Shown here piece after piece: positions 10,699 to 23,656 of a DNA stretch of 64,000 nucleotides. The translations under genes were made by a program, and so were the position numbers. The stretch is from Trifolium pratense (lineage: Eukaryota > Streptophyta > Magnoliopsida > Fabales > Fabaceae), in contig NC_060060.1 of the NCBI RefSeq assembly GCF_020283565.1, positions 18,786,001 through 18,850,000 on the forward strand. The letters run 5' to 3'. Position 1 is the stretch's first letter. Each line of letters starts with the position of its first letter. Under the pieces are notes generated by a model, which saw nothing but the letters and a program-made list of their open reading frames with translations, had not been told where the DNA came from and searched no databases.

Positions 10699-11122
10699 TT
10701 TCCTGCTTTCTTGTATTCCAAGCAATCTTGCTTCTGAGTTGATTTCTCTTGATTTATTGCTTAAAAACCTCTAAAATAAGTCTAATGTTCCTTAAATAAG
10801 CATGGATTATGAGAGTGTGACGATACGTCATCAGAGTCCTGGTATTATAAAGTTTATCTGCAAGGTTAGTAAAATCTGACAAAAAAACGTAAATATATAA
10901 ATTAAAAAATAAACTTGATTCCTGCTATAATATATCTTTAATTTGGATTCCGATAATTTCTTTCCACTTTTTTGTGATATTTCTCTTTTTTGTGTGTAAA
11001 ATAGTCTAGTGGCTAAAATTTCACTTTTTAAAGTGAAACAGTGATAATATCAGGGTTCGAACCTCGGCCCCTATATTTTAGATGCAATGTCCCTATCAAC
11101 CGAATTATTTTCAAGTTGACTT
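10699..11122. repeat. Permuted duplication, copy 2 (order Y-X)
   Basis: Y' (10699-10834) is joined directly to X' (10835-11122) at CATCAG|AGTCC. This is the reverse of the order at 6631-7076, with both blocks in the same orientation as there. X' carries the second SINE-like copy (11003-11121). Confidence 0.8.
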
Positions 11123-11282
11123 CTCTATATTTCTCTTCTAACTCTCTCATCTCACTCTCTCTCCTCATCGTAAATTAATTTCACTTTGCTAGTGTTAACA
11201 CTATAAAACGTTTCGTAAAAAAAAAAACTATGAAACGTAGAAGACCAACTCGGAACAAAGAAACTAAAAAGTTAAAAAAAAC

Positions 11283-11430
11283 TACTCCCTCCGTCACATT
11301 TATAAGTAAATTTTACTTTTTTGGTATATTGAAAAATGAATGTATATGACCTATATTATAGACTACATACATTCTTTTTTCAATGTACCAAAAAAATTAA
11401 ATTTACTTATAAATGTGACCAGAGAAAGTA
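11283..11430. mobile_element. Palindromic Stowaway-like MITE
   Basis: TACTCCCTCCGTCACATTTA at the left is mirrored by TAAATGTGACCAGAGAAAGTA at the right. Inner arms TTTACTTATAAA and ATGTACCAAAAAA also pair. The element is 148 bp and almost entirely a hairpin. Confidence 0.75.
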
Positions 11431-11919
11431 AAATATTGCTTAAAATTAAGATAAGGGGAGCAGCTAATTTTGCATATTTTCAAACAAAATAAATTATAAT
11501 GTTTATAATAAACTGAAGAAAAGGGTACACATCTAATAGAGATACATCAAACATGTGCACATTCTTCCCTGTTTTTGTTTGATTGTGCTTAAAGGAGAAC
11601 CCAACTATGACTTATTTCTTCCACGTAAAAGTAAAGCAAAATTTTGAATTAACTTTGCAAAATTAATTGTGTCCCCTCATTATCATTCATGCAAAGTGAA
11701 ATCAATGATAAACGACTAAGAGCTATTTGGTGTCTAAATTTGTAGTAGCCAACTGAAACATCTCTTATTGTCACATTTTCTCTAAACACACTATGTTATG
11801 TCCTATTCCTTACTTAGTGTCTAAGGACCCATCTCAATATGTCCTAATCACATTGCTAGTGTATAAATTATACATATTCTATGCTACACAAAATAATCTA
11901 ACTATACATTAATAAAAAC

Positions 11920-12556
11920 ATGGATCATCATGGAATATTTTGCACCAAAGGTAAAATTCTAAGTTTATTTTTTATATCTATATAGTAATCAATTAAGTTC
12001 TTTATTTTCATGCCTCAAAGTTTTGGTAACAAAAGTTTTTATTTTTATTTTTACGTTTGTAGTAGATATGTCACATAAAAATGTTCTTGAGGTTCCTATT
12101 TCAGCAGAGGAATTGAAGATACGAAGTGAGCTTGCAATAAAGATTGAAAGGGATTTAGAAAATGAGATTAAGGAAGGTTTATGCAATCTTGCTTGTCGAT
12201 TGCACCGAATTTTTCAGCAGAGGAAGTTGAGGGAAGCAAAAGAAGCAGCATGTAAGGTAGATAACAAAATTAGAGAACTTTCTGAAGTGATTATAAGAAT
12301 AAGAATTGAAGGGGGGACTAAAATTGAGATTAAGGAAGTTAAGAAAGAAGCAAATGAAAAAGGTGGTAATTTTGGACAGAAAAAATGTTTGAAAGAAGTG
12401 AAGAAAATTGATTGGGAGAAAAGTTTGAGAAAAGGTTCAAGTCCTGTTTGTGTAAAAGGATCATATGTTAAATCAAAGCAGAAGGATAGAATGATGATGA
12501 GGGGAAAGAATGGAAGTGAGGATAAGAAGCTAATTCAATTGGTGTGGAAGGTTTAA
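11920..12556 (+). CDS. Small two-exon gene, function unknown (174 aa)
   Basis: Exon 1 is 11920-11950 (MDHHGIFCTK plus one base) with donor AAG|GTAAAA. Exon 2 is 12063-12556 behind acceptor TTTGTAG. The 112-bp intron is AT-rich and the join keeps the frame (TK-V-DMSHKN). The 174-residue product is mostly charged: an alpha-helical, probably coiled-coil first half (about 22-95, LEVPISAEELKIRSELAIKI, NEIKEGLCNLACRLHRIF, KLREAKEAACKVDNKI) and a very Lys-rich second half that could bind nucleic acid or act in the nucleus. I do not recognise the family. Exon 2 alone can also be read from an upstream ATG at 12023 inside the intron, but the spliced form has better signals. Confidence 0.6.
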
Positions 12557-13430
12557 ATCTCAATTTCTTTGGTTTGTTTTGTTTTTTTTTTGCCTTTTCA
12601 TCATTGGATTTTTTTTCTTCTTTTTCTTGATTTGCATTGTATGAAAGTATAGAAATGAATGGATTGAAGGCTTGAAAGTTGTTTGCATGAAATTTGAGAT
12701 TACAAAGCGGAAAAAATTCTCTTTAGGCCCTTTGAAATGCTCTAAAACCTTCTCAAAAACAAAAAAAAAATGTAAGAAGTATTTATATCGGATATTAGGC
12801 ATAAGCAACTTTTTCTTTTCTTTTTTTGAAAAAAACAAACTGAGTGCATTTCATTCATAATAATAATTTCAATATAGATATAAACAACTTTAGCAAACTT
12901 ATTTTATTTGTTTAAATATAGTTTTGATCTTTTTATTTTTATTTTTTTAAATTTTGATTCCCCTATTTTAAAAACTACAATATTTTAGTCCTTTTATTTG
13001 GGTTCAAATTTGACCACGTGGCAAAATAACATTATATTGTCTCTATTTGATGAGTTAAATTATATAATTTATGCTAAAAAAAGAGAAGTTTTCATCATCC
13101 CCTATTTTGAGTAGTTCTAATTTTATTTTATTTTATTTTCTAGTAGTTTAATGGTTAGATTTCCACCCTTAAAGGAAAATAAGTGGAGTGTCCGAAGTTC
13201 GAATCCCGGCTCCTACATATAAAATGCAATATTTCTATTAATTGAGTTAGGTTCATCGTGACAGTAGCTCTAAATTTTTACTATTATTAAAATGATTTTA
13301 AATAAACAAACCATTTTCTATATATTTTAAATTTTTTAAAATTAATCTATTAAGTTATGAAATATTATAATATTTTTTATAAAGTATAACAAACACACCC
13401 TATAATAATGACATAAAAGAAATTCCAAAC
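12557..13430. other. Gene-free stretch after the 174-aa gene
   Basis: T-rich 3' flank, then a short AT-rich repeat (about 12900-13080), then a diverged SINE-like segment at 13141-13250 with A-box-like TTTAATGGTTAG and B-box GTTCGAATCCC. No supported gene. Confidence 0.5.
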
Positions 13431-13645
13431 ACTATCCAACATTGTTCAAGTTTTCTCTCCCGATCCCCCGCCTTTTTTTTATACCCCTTGCGGTTTGAAA
13501 AAATTTGGCCAACTTATTTCGGTTTCTACGAACCGAAATTTTTAAACATGGAAAAAAAAAATTGGTTTATATAAACCGAAATAACATAAATTTACCCCCA
13601 AAAAGAAGAAAGATTTATGTGAAAATTCGTGTAGATCTACCGCTG

Positions 13646-14003
13646 ATAAATTTAGCATATCTCTCTGAATATAAGTCGTATGCTAATGATTTTTAATCTA
13701 GTGTAAAGAAGACAAAACTTACTACAAGATTGACACCAGAATTGTTAAATTTCATTAAGTATAGTATGAGAAAATCTACCTACAAGTTTGAGAAAAGTTT
13801 TTGCAAAATGTTGTAGAGATACATGTGGTAAATTTATCATAGCTCTCTGAATATAAGTCGTATGCTAATGATTTTTAATCTATAGTAAAGAAGACAAAAT
13901 TTACTACAAGATTGATACCAGAATTGTTAAATTTCATTAAGTATAGTATGAGACAATCTACCTACAAGTTTCAGAAAAGTTTCTGCTTTGTTTCTCTACC
14001 AGT
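13646..14003. repeat. Tandem duplication, 2 x about 180 bp
   Basis: The segment starting near CTCTCTGAATATAAGTCG at 13661 recurs at 13843 (period 182) with few changes. It lies inside a larger non-coding repeat whose two flanks (about 13510-13580 and 14200-14265) share TTTCGGTTTATATAAACCGAAAT-like palindromes. No coding content. Confidence 0.75.
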
Positions 14004-17000
14004 ACCCATTATTTGGCAAACTGAACCAATTGGATAGTTAAACTTCAAAAAAAATTTATATTTGTATTCTTGACACCCAAACTTTCCAACGAGTGGTCGT
14101 TTACTCAAATCGGACATCGTTTAGTATTTCAAATAAATTGTGGAAGTTGAGGGTCTCATGCAGAATTTATGCAGGAAATCTGGAACAAAATTTGGAACAC
14201 ATTATTTCGGTTTATATTAACCGAAATTTTTTAGCATGACAAAAAAATTTGGTTCGTATAAACCGTACCCCAATGGCAAAAATAGAAATTTAGGGGATAG
14301 AAAAGAAATGTGGAAGGTTGGGAGATAAAACTTCAACATTGTTTTCAAAGACTTGGGCTTTTATGGCACTAGCGGGCCAAGGAATGGTATACACAAGCAT
14401 CTTTGCAGACAACATTTTGAAAAGTGATACTTTCTTTTCACATCCCCGTGACACTCACACACCCTCTGACATTTCCAATTTACTCCCTCACTATTTTGGA
14501 GTGTGTAAAATGACAAAAAATTAAAAACAACTGTTCGCATGCTACACTGCGAACAGTGTTCGCATCCCACATAGCAAAACTGTCGGCAGTAAAAAAAAGG
14601 TCTACCATGCAGTCAATGGTCATGTGGCCAAATGTTATTGACCACGTGGGAGGCAACGATGTGGCTACAGCCAATCACATCGCTTAAAAAATTCTATAAA
14701 AAAAGAGGACTATTGTGTGAAAAATTCACACCATAGCTCTCATTCTCTCCCTCCTTCGTTCTGTCATTCTTGTAGTTTTTTTTAAAAAAAATATTGTTTT
14801 TAATTTTAAATAATTTCGTCTAAACGACCGCATAATCCGTCGTCGGTTACTCAAGGAATGAATGTAATGATTAGGAGTCATTATAATCGCAAACTTGAAT
14901 TGTTACTTGTCTTCAAGGAACACATTTATAAATTGAACAATCACAAATGATTGACAACATCCTTACACAACTTCAAATACAATAACTTGAAAGTTCCTCT
15001 AAGCACTTCAATGATCAAACCTTCAATGCAACTTTTCTTCACAATGACTTCACACACTCACTTTCTCTCACCGTTTAATCGGTTAATCACTCAATAAACA
15101 CAAACAAAACCATTCTACCATAAACTTGCAAGAATTCTAAAAATCGATCAATTAATCAACATGTAACAAAAAATACACTTTTTTTAAGATCTTAAAGGTT
15201 ATAGTTTGACTTAGGTTAAGGGTGTGGATGTTTTTGAATAGTAGTTTAAAAACTTGAAGTTAAAGCACAAAACCTTGTTTTAACAAAATAAATTGAATAT
15301 ATTCCACCATTCAAAAGTACTAGAGAACAATTTATTTAAATTTCAATTTTTCGAAAGATATATACATGCATTCTTATACATTTTTCTTTTCTTCCTTTCT
15401 TTCTTTCTTTCTCTCTTTGTTCTTTTGTTTTGTTTGAAGAGGTCAATTTTTTTAAATATACAAATTTTTGGCTTCTTTTTCAATGCAAACTTTTCAACTA
15501 CCATAAACTTTATGTTCTCTAGTACCTCAACCCCAAACTAATTAGAAAGTTGCAAGTTCCAAAAGTAATCCCAAATTTAACACGAATATTTGTAAGTCAA
15601 CTGAACTCCAATAAATTTGAATTTTTTTTTCTTTTAACTCAAAGGGTTAATAGACAAACAAATAACATAAGGCTTAAAGGGAGTTAAGCAAAGGATAGAA
15701 TCATGAAAATGTGGCTTCAAAGGCTAAAGGTACCAACAAACATTGCCTCAGTGTATAAATCATCACCGTTAATCAATAAAAAAAAATCAGTGCAAGTTCT
15801 AGGGAATAAACACAAGTATGGATACTCACATAGCATAGATAGTAATGTGGTGGATCATTAATTAAATGTGTTAGAATAGAAAATATTATATTATTATTTG
15901 TTGAGAAAATATCTCTATGATTACGTTTTTTTATTCTTAGCCTTATAATTAAGGGATTTAGTTTAGATTTAAATATATTCACTTGGTTATAAATAACAAG
16001 GTAGTCGTACTATTTTACAGTATTATGTAAATAATGTAATTAGATCATTATCAATAATATTTTATGTTCCTTATTGTTTTCTCCTATTCTTTCACCTAAA
16101 TACCTTAAATTCAACAAAATGATTTAGCAAAAAGTATATCAATTTGCTCACTGCATTTGGATTATAGTGTTGTGAGGAATGAAGTTGCACGAAAAAAGTA
16201 AATGAATAGGTGTATATGAAGATCAAATTGGATAATTCTTTGAAGGAGCACTTGGTTTAAATCAACTATACCTAATGTAAGGAATGGTTTGCTGGCGAAT
16301 GTTTTAGAATTGGCCTTGATCCATAAAGGATTCAATAGTATCCTTATATGCACAAGTCAAGGGATGATAAATCTAATATTTTGCATGCATGTGGTTTTAA
16401 GTTTAACAAAAGAAAGAACAAAAGAATGTTTTTTTTTTTTACAAACAGACAGAACAAAAGAATGTTAGTGGTTAATTAGCTTTTGGTACTTGGGGGGTGG
16501 TACGTAATGGAGTTTGAGGATGAGTTGGATTAAAGAGGAGAAGGTTTTTTTTAGGGAACCGTTGTGTAAATGTGAGCTAAGAGCATATGAGCTCTGCAAC
16601 AAAGAAGATGGTGAAATTGTTTAATGGAATCGGAGCTATGCAACAAAGTGAACATTATATATCTAAGTTATTAGATCTATAATGTAATAAGCCGGCTGAA
16701 ACATCTCGCTACCTAAGGAGCAAACCGTTCCAATGTATATAAGGAAACTCACCCCCTTTCCCCTCCCCTCGTTCCATCAATTTAAAAAAATGTGGTGGGG
16801 GGGGAGGAAAATATGGTAGATGTTGGTGAGGAGGAGGACGAAGAAGAGGAGGAGGAGGAGCTGAAGATTAATGCTAATACATATATATATATATATATAT
16901 ATATATCCTGAGGAGGAGAGATTCTTAGAGTTAGCGGACCTCTCCACTATCGATTACTACAATATTTCCAACCATGATCATTAAAGAACACTGATGAGAA

Positions 17001-19100
17001 TGTTATGAGTAACCGACGAAAAACTATGCAGTCGTTTACATACGAAATGACAAAAACTAAACAAATTAAACTAACTAAAAATGAAAAAGAAAAAACAGAA
17101 GAAAAGAGGAGAGGTGAATGAGAGAAGAGAAGAAAAAAGGGTATTTATAGATTTTTGAAAGCCTTGTGATTGGCCAAAGTCATGTCATGGCCGCACAAGT
17201 GGAAAACCAATCAAACTTGACCATCAACTGATCCGCTAATTACAAATATCTCACAGATCGCTTCCTATATTAGATTTCCATTGATTAATGATTTTGTAGA
17301 CAAATAATCTTTCCTTCATAGCCGACTACTTTTTACTTTTAATATGTCCTTCATTTTTTATCTACAAAACTCAAATCTAAAACTTATTAATTGATTGAAG
17401 TAAAAAGTTTCAATCAAACCAACATAATCTCAGTTGGTGTTTGTAATTTTAGTACGTATATAACAACAACCAAAGTGTTTTTATGTTCCCTTTTTATTTT
17501 TCCTAAGAGAAATTAATAACAATGTGGGCCAATTGGGCTCCCCATGACAATACTCCTGGAATCATTGTGAAAGCTAAATATCATTGTTTGCATATTAGGA
17601 ACCACTAGGGACAACAAATGTTGAAGGTAATTGGTAAGGCAGCTACCTTGCCAGCAAGCCACAATAAGGATTCTTCATAAGGGACACAACACTAAGTAAG
17701 GTGACAAAACCAACTTCATTGGAAACTTTTCTCTTTCGAATCATCAATTTTCCTTTGGAAAAAGTTTGTAATCCAACCGAATCTATAACTGGTCCCTCTT
17801 CTTATTAGTTTCTTCCTTTGCATCTTTGAGTTGACCCTCATGGAGATGTGAGAACCATACATTGTGCACTTTTTCTCCTTCATAAATTAAACTTTCATTC
17901 GTCACTTGAAATTAGACATGGCAACAGGGTGGGACGGGAACAATTTTTGCCTTTCTCGTTCTTGAACCCGAAAGAGTTTGAGTATCTTATATCATATTTT
18001 TCCTGATCTCTAACGGGGATGAAAAATAGAATTCCAACCTCGTATTCGAATTCGATTATGTCTCGTCTCATTCACGCATGAACTTGTACAACTTACACTA
18101 GTACTTAATATACAAAAAATTGTCGTGTATGACTCTTCTATGTGTGAAAAAGCTATGATATGCTGGGGTGGGGCTGGGGCAGAGTAAGACTAGCCTAGTG
18201 CATCAAATGGATTATTTGGGCTTGGCCCACCTACTTCTTCTCTTATAAAGGTCTAGATTCCCTCCCACAAAACCTTGTCAATAAATATTAATGAGCTTAA
18301 ATGAATTTTTCTTTTTACCAAAAAAAATTGTGCATTTCATTCAAAATCTGAGTATCAATATCAATACAAAGTGAAACATATAAGTGAAAATAAAGGATTT
18401 GGATTCAGCACGGTATATCTATATGTAATTAGTGCACCTGAATCGTCTCATCGAGATTAGACGGTTCTAATTTTATAGTCGGATTTTAATTATTTATAAA
18501 TAGAAAAGTGGAGCTTAAATTTCAAACCATCCAATTTTAATCATGACAATTCATATATGGCCGACTGCACTACAGACTCTATTTTCTGACTGCACACAAC
18601 TACAATCCAAAAATAAACAAGGGCAAACTATGATTAGTACTTGATTTGTAAGGAATGAGCCGCAATATTTGCTTGACCCTTAATATAACTTAGGCTTAAG
18701 TTGGGTAAAGAAGAAAGAATGTCAACACTGATATTTGATCATCCCAAAAGTCACCCATTGAAAGACCTTTACTTGATGCCAATCTACTAAATAGTAGCAT
18801 CATCCCAAAATTTTATTTCTCTATATATCTATGCGTGGAACTGCAAATATATATTCATCACTTAAGATAGTTAAAATCCTAGAGGTTTTCAACTCCCAAA
18901 GTTTTTTCACCCATTTAATTAACACTTGCACTATGTTAGGATTCCATACATGCTCAATTGGAATTACCTTTTTGTTTGTTGTTGTTTTCTTAAACGCTTG
19001 TTTGTTTGAAAGCTAAACTAAAGAGTAATTCTTATGCAAAAAAAAAAAAAAACTAAAGAGTAATTAAATTGATCCTCATAATTAATTAGAAAGGCCTTAG
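14004..19100. other. Long intergenic region
   Basis: No supported gene. Contents are AT-rich spacer, a CT-rich run with TTTC repeats at about 15390, GAG/GGA-rich low-complexity sequence at 16800-16865, a short (AT)n at about 16880-16907, and two promoter-like segments in inverted orientation (about 14600-14855 and 17005-17220; see findings). Open frames here are short and show no family motif. Confidence 0.5.
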
Positions 19101-19110
19101 ATTGTACTAC

Positions 19111-19142
<32 letters not shown>

Positions 19143-19266
19143 TTTTAAAAAGTTGATGGTTTATAAGTACCACCAACTTATTTACAAAGAAAATACTACA
19201 ATTGTTGCTGCCAAGGATCGAACCCCTGACCAACAGCCTACACCCGCTCAAATTGTACTACCAATT
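19101..19266 (-). mobile_element. SINE insertion with 15-bp target duplication
   Basis: Perfect direct repeats ATTGTACTACCAATT at 19101-19115 and 19252-19266 enclose a minus-strand element. It starts GAGCGGGTGTAGGC, has B-box GGTTCGATCC, and ends in a long poly(A) (the T-run at 19116-19141 on the plus strand). Target duplication plus poly(A) plus internal Pol III box make this a young-looking SINE. Confidence 0.85.
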
Positions 19267-22200
19267 CATCATAATATAAAGAACAAAAATATTGTATATA
19301 GGGTATATTACCTTTTCTATATTTTTAGAATCCCAAAAAAAAGACATCCTCACATCCTTTACAATTATATTCTACAATATTTTTTTTGGTTTTTCACTAC
19401 CAGTTGAAACTGGTTCGGGGTCAGATGTACTATATTCTGCAATATATTATATGTTTTGAATAGCATTTTCATGAAACAAACACTGTGATGAACTTACTCA
19501 TCGTGCAAAACTCAATTGAAATCTGTACCTTAGCAAATATTAAAGTATAATCCTTTATTTATTTTACAATTAGGAATTGAGACCAAAACATAAATTTCAA
19601 ATGTGACTAAAAAGACATTGCAACTACATTAACCATACATTTATCGAGAAATTGTTAAAACGCAACCGCAATGACAAACCATAGTTAAATAAAATAACCA
19701 AGAGAGATAGATAGACAAAAGCCATCAAATCATGAACATGTTAACATATTGGAAGGGATGGGGTACAAGTATGTAGGGCAATTTAATCTGACTGATCATC
19801 ACAGTCTAAAATGTAAATGTAATGTAACATAACATAGCACCAAGCAAGCAACAAACAATGGTTCCATTATAATATATATATGTGTGGACCACAAAGATGG
19901 ATCATGAAACATGCAGCTTTATCTGATGCTGAAAACCCCCCAAAACAAGCAAAGCATCTTATACGTGTATTGGTAATGGGCATGGTTTGGACTACTTAAC
20001 AAGCAAGCTGTCTACAACAAAACTATATCCTGTGCTACTATATACTTCAAATATCAAACATTTCCCTATTGTGTGTTTTTATAGTAAAGCTTCCAAACTA
20101 ACCACGTTTCTACTTCTTTCCCTAAGTAATCAACCAAGTCCCCCCCTTTAGCAGCATGCATATTAAAGCTGACCCATAAACCTATTTATTTAACTACTAT
20201 GATATATGGTCTCTAACTATACTATAGACCAATTATCATTAGTCAATTCTAACAATGATGAATGAAAATCTCTATTAGATAGGAGTACTCCATACTTACA
20301 TAAAAGTTGGTTAAGTTACACTAAAGGTGTTCTTTTGATTGCTTATAATCCTTATGTACCTTGGTTTAATTATATATTAGTACTTTCCATTCCGCGTTTA
20401 TTTTATCAATGGATATCTATTAGACTAGTAATAATGTAATATGACATCAGAGTATATCTAAGATTTGTTGAGTCGTATGCTATCAAGCTATAGCTTTCGA
20501 TCACTTGGATCATATTTTAGATGTTTAGTTTTAGACGTGAGGATGTGTATGAATTAAGAGCTTTATATTGAATGAGATGAGATAACATTGTACACGATTT
20601 TATAATTGGGGGCAATCTTCTTCTTATAAGTTAATTTTATAGGAATTAGTCCAATATAAAAACCTATAAGATATCAAAATCAATCTTTTTTTAACTAGTC
20701 AATTTTTCTTCTAACTATATCTCTCTTCTTTACCAAACCCGTGGTATAGCTCGGACTTGTGACTTAAGATGACCTAATATTGATGCGAGTCGACGAAAAA
20801 CATATTAATGATAAAAAAGAGACACTATTTAGCATTTTCTAAATATGAAAAGCCCTTGGTCTTCTACTTTATATTTGTGACATCATTCGTTGTCTAAAAA
20901 TCTAAACAATTTTTAAGTATAGGTCTATTATAAATTAAATCAAATACAACACACTTTACCATTTTAGCAATCGAATTGATCATAACTATTTTGTTACATG
21001 TATTAGTTCTACTTTACTTTATAGCTTTATTGAATTAATTAGTACTCCACCATCTTATACAGTCAACTAAATGCAACAAGTCAACAAGTTTACCATGATT
21101 ATGATGAAGAAGAGAACTGACATAACAGAGATTCTAGGGATCCTAATAGATTCTCTACTCCATTTTCTCAAAACGCCATTGATGGTAGTAGTTGGAAAGC
21201 TGAAAAAGAAAAGTCATGTCCCTATTATTTTCTATTTTACATCTAAATGCATATAGCTTGGTTTTTAACTTATAGAAGAGTAGGGTTGGTTAAAATGGGA
21301 AATATAATTATTTTCAAAGTGAATAACAAATATAGAACGGAAAAAAGTAAGAGAAAGAAAACAAATTTCATGTCATCAAATCATCACCTCAAAGGCACAA
21401 AAGGTTGAAATTTTGAGTTACTAGTACTTGTATTAAAGAAACAATCTAAGCCGTTCGTTTATTTATTATCCAAGGGTTTATATGGACTAACAACATTAAA
21501 GGTAAAAAAAATCAGTAAATCCAAGAGGGTAAGGTAGAAAATTGCCAATCTCTACATGACTCAAGAATACAATTTCTTTCAAATGAAATAATACTACATT
21601 AAAATAAAAAAAATCGTTAATATTCTTTTTTATATTAATGTGAGTGTAAAAAATAATACTCCCTCCATCGCTTATTAATGCAAGAGAAAACAGAACATGC
21701 ACCAATAGTATAAAATAGTCGTCCAATATCAACCGTGTATATTCCAACAAATTACTCACTACACCCCACTTTAATGATATAATGTGGAAGAATAACTGAT
21801 TGTTATTGGCCGTTTGTGTAAAAATATTTTACAATGACTTAGCATGTTCATTAAACTCTTAATGCAATGCATGTTGAATTTTTCAAAATATATTAAAGGA
21901 CGATAAAATGTGAAAAAATGTTTTTTATAATTAGAGACTAAGAGTAAACAAAAACATTGTGTTCATCATGTAAGAAAAATAGGGGAAAATAACCAAACCA
22001 TTCAAGAAATATTTCTCTAAGATGAGTTTAATTACCTCACGCCAGGGTTTGAGTCTACCAACTTTACTTCCCCAACACAGAAGAAAACATGGATAAATTA
22101 ATAGTAGTACTTCTCAAATTTAATACAAATCACATGAAATAAACTAAAATATTCATTAGGGTACAGTTTCTTGCATCATCCATAAAATAATGCAATGAAA

Positions 22201-23656
22201 ATTTCAACTATTGATATATAATAGTACTAACAAAAATCCATGAAATAAACTAAAATATATATTGATTGGTGAACAGTTCCTTGCATCATCCATAAAATGA
22301 TGAAATGAAAATCCCAGCTATTGATAATACTAACAAAAATCTGGTTCCGAAAATATGTGTCACTATATTATCATCATTTATTTTATTTTTTTTAAAAGCA
22401 AATTAAAAATGAAATGCATTTAAATAAGGCACTAGAGGTACCAACAAAGAATAAGGTTAAAATTTCTCGTTTCAAAAGATAATGAGTACAGAAATTATAT
22501 ACATTATTGAATCTACAAACATCTGGAAACTAAACAAATTAACATATCTGAGCAAAATATTTGCAAATTCATGTGTTTATACATAAATAAATTAAGATGA
22601 GTACTATAACATAAAGGAAATTAAGGGAGGAGAATAAAATAAAACCACAAAGAAAAACTGAATATGCTTGAAATTTTTATTTTTTTTACACACATTCCAT
22701 AGAGATGGTAAATGTATGTTTAGACATTGGATGGCCTAAATTTGCCACTATAATTTTAATAAAAACTACATTTAAATTTTTAACAAAATGATACTATTAT
22801 TGCAATTTTGTTAAATTAACCGCAAATCCAAACAAGCATTCACTAACTGCATGGTTGATTTTACTTTAAAGTTTAGCAAAATCAAAGTGAAGGACCGTAA
22901 TTTAACATGTAAAATTACACTTTAGAGATTCGACAAATTCACCATACCACCGTAAATTTGTCAAATTTATTGTGATTTCAAACATTCACTCAGACACTAG
23001 TTAGAAGGAAGATTTTTGTCACTGTTCCAGGTGTATATAGAAGGATCCAAAAATTTTTGGTGTTAGATGAAGAAGCAAAAGAAGAAGAGACAAGCAAATA
23101 CATAGAGAAAGACATGAAAAACGGAAAATGCAGGTATATCATATGTGTGCTAAAACAACATTGATTCTTTCGAGAGAACAACTGTCATAGGATGGAGAAA
23201 TTATCAATATATAGACAAACAAAATTAATCTAGAGGGGTCATCTATTTTTAGCTTCATGCATAACATAACCTTAACCTTCAACAACAACTACTACCATGA
23301 TGTCATCCACATTCACCAACACCACCACCACCATAACACAACACTAGAACTAGAACATGTACATTGTACATATAAAACTAATTCATAATGACCAAAAGTC
23401 TAATTAAAATTAAAATCATCAAATTAGTTCATCAACAATAATAAGATCCTCTAATTTAAATTAAAGTACTAGAATCTTAATCTTAATTACCTAAACTCTT
23501 AAACACTAACACAAATTAAGTACCATAAATAATATATAATATAATATTCCCTTCCATGCCACTTCTACCACCCATTTCCTCAAATGACAAAGGGAATAAA
23601 ACCCTAAGAAAGAAAAGTTTCAAATTTTATTAATGGGTTTTTTATTTTTCATTGTT
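19267..23656. other. Intergenic region and 3' flank of the ZHD gene
   Basis: No supported gene. Half of a Stowaway-type MITE end (CTCCCTCCATC) is at about 21660. A tandem duplication of about 110 bp is at 22132-22340 (TGAAATAAACTAAAATAT and TTGCATCATCCATAAAAT occur twice). The 3' flank of the homeodomain gene has a CCA-rich run near 23310. Confidence 0.5.

Noticed and set aside
12023..12062. Start of the 174-aa gene at the ATG at 12023
   Set aside because: It lies in T-rich, intron-like sequence; splicing from 11920-11950 to 12063 gives better signals and keeps frame.
13505..13696. 63-codon frame across the palindromic repeat
   Set aside because: Encoded by the non-coding repeat and its tandem unit; no motif.
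16800..16870. Glu-rich plus-strand frame
   Set aside because: Simple GAG/GGA repeat without start context, extension or motif.
19102..19407. Plus-strand frame beginning in a T-run
   Set aside because: Lies across the minus-strand SINE poly(A) and body; not a gene.
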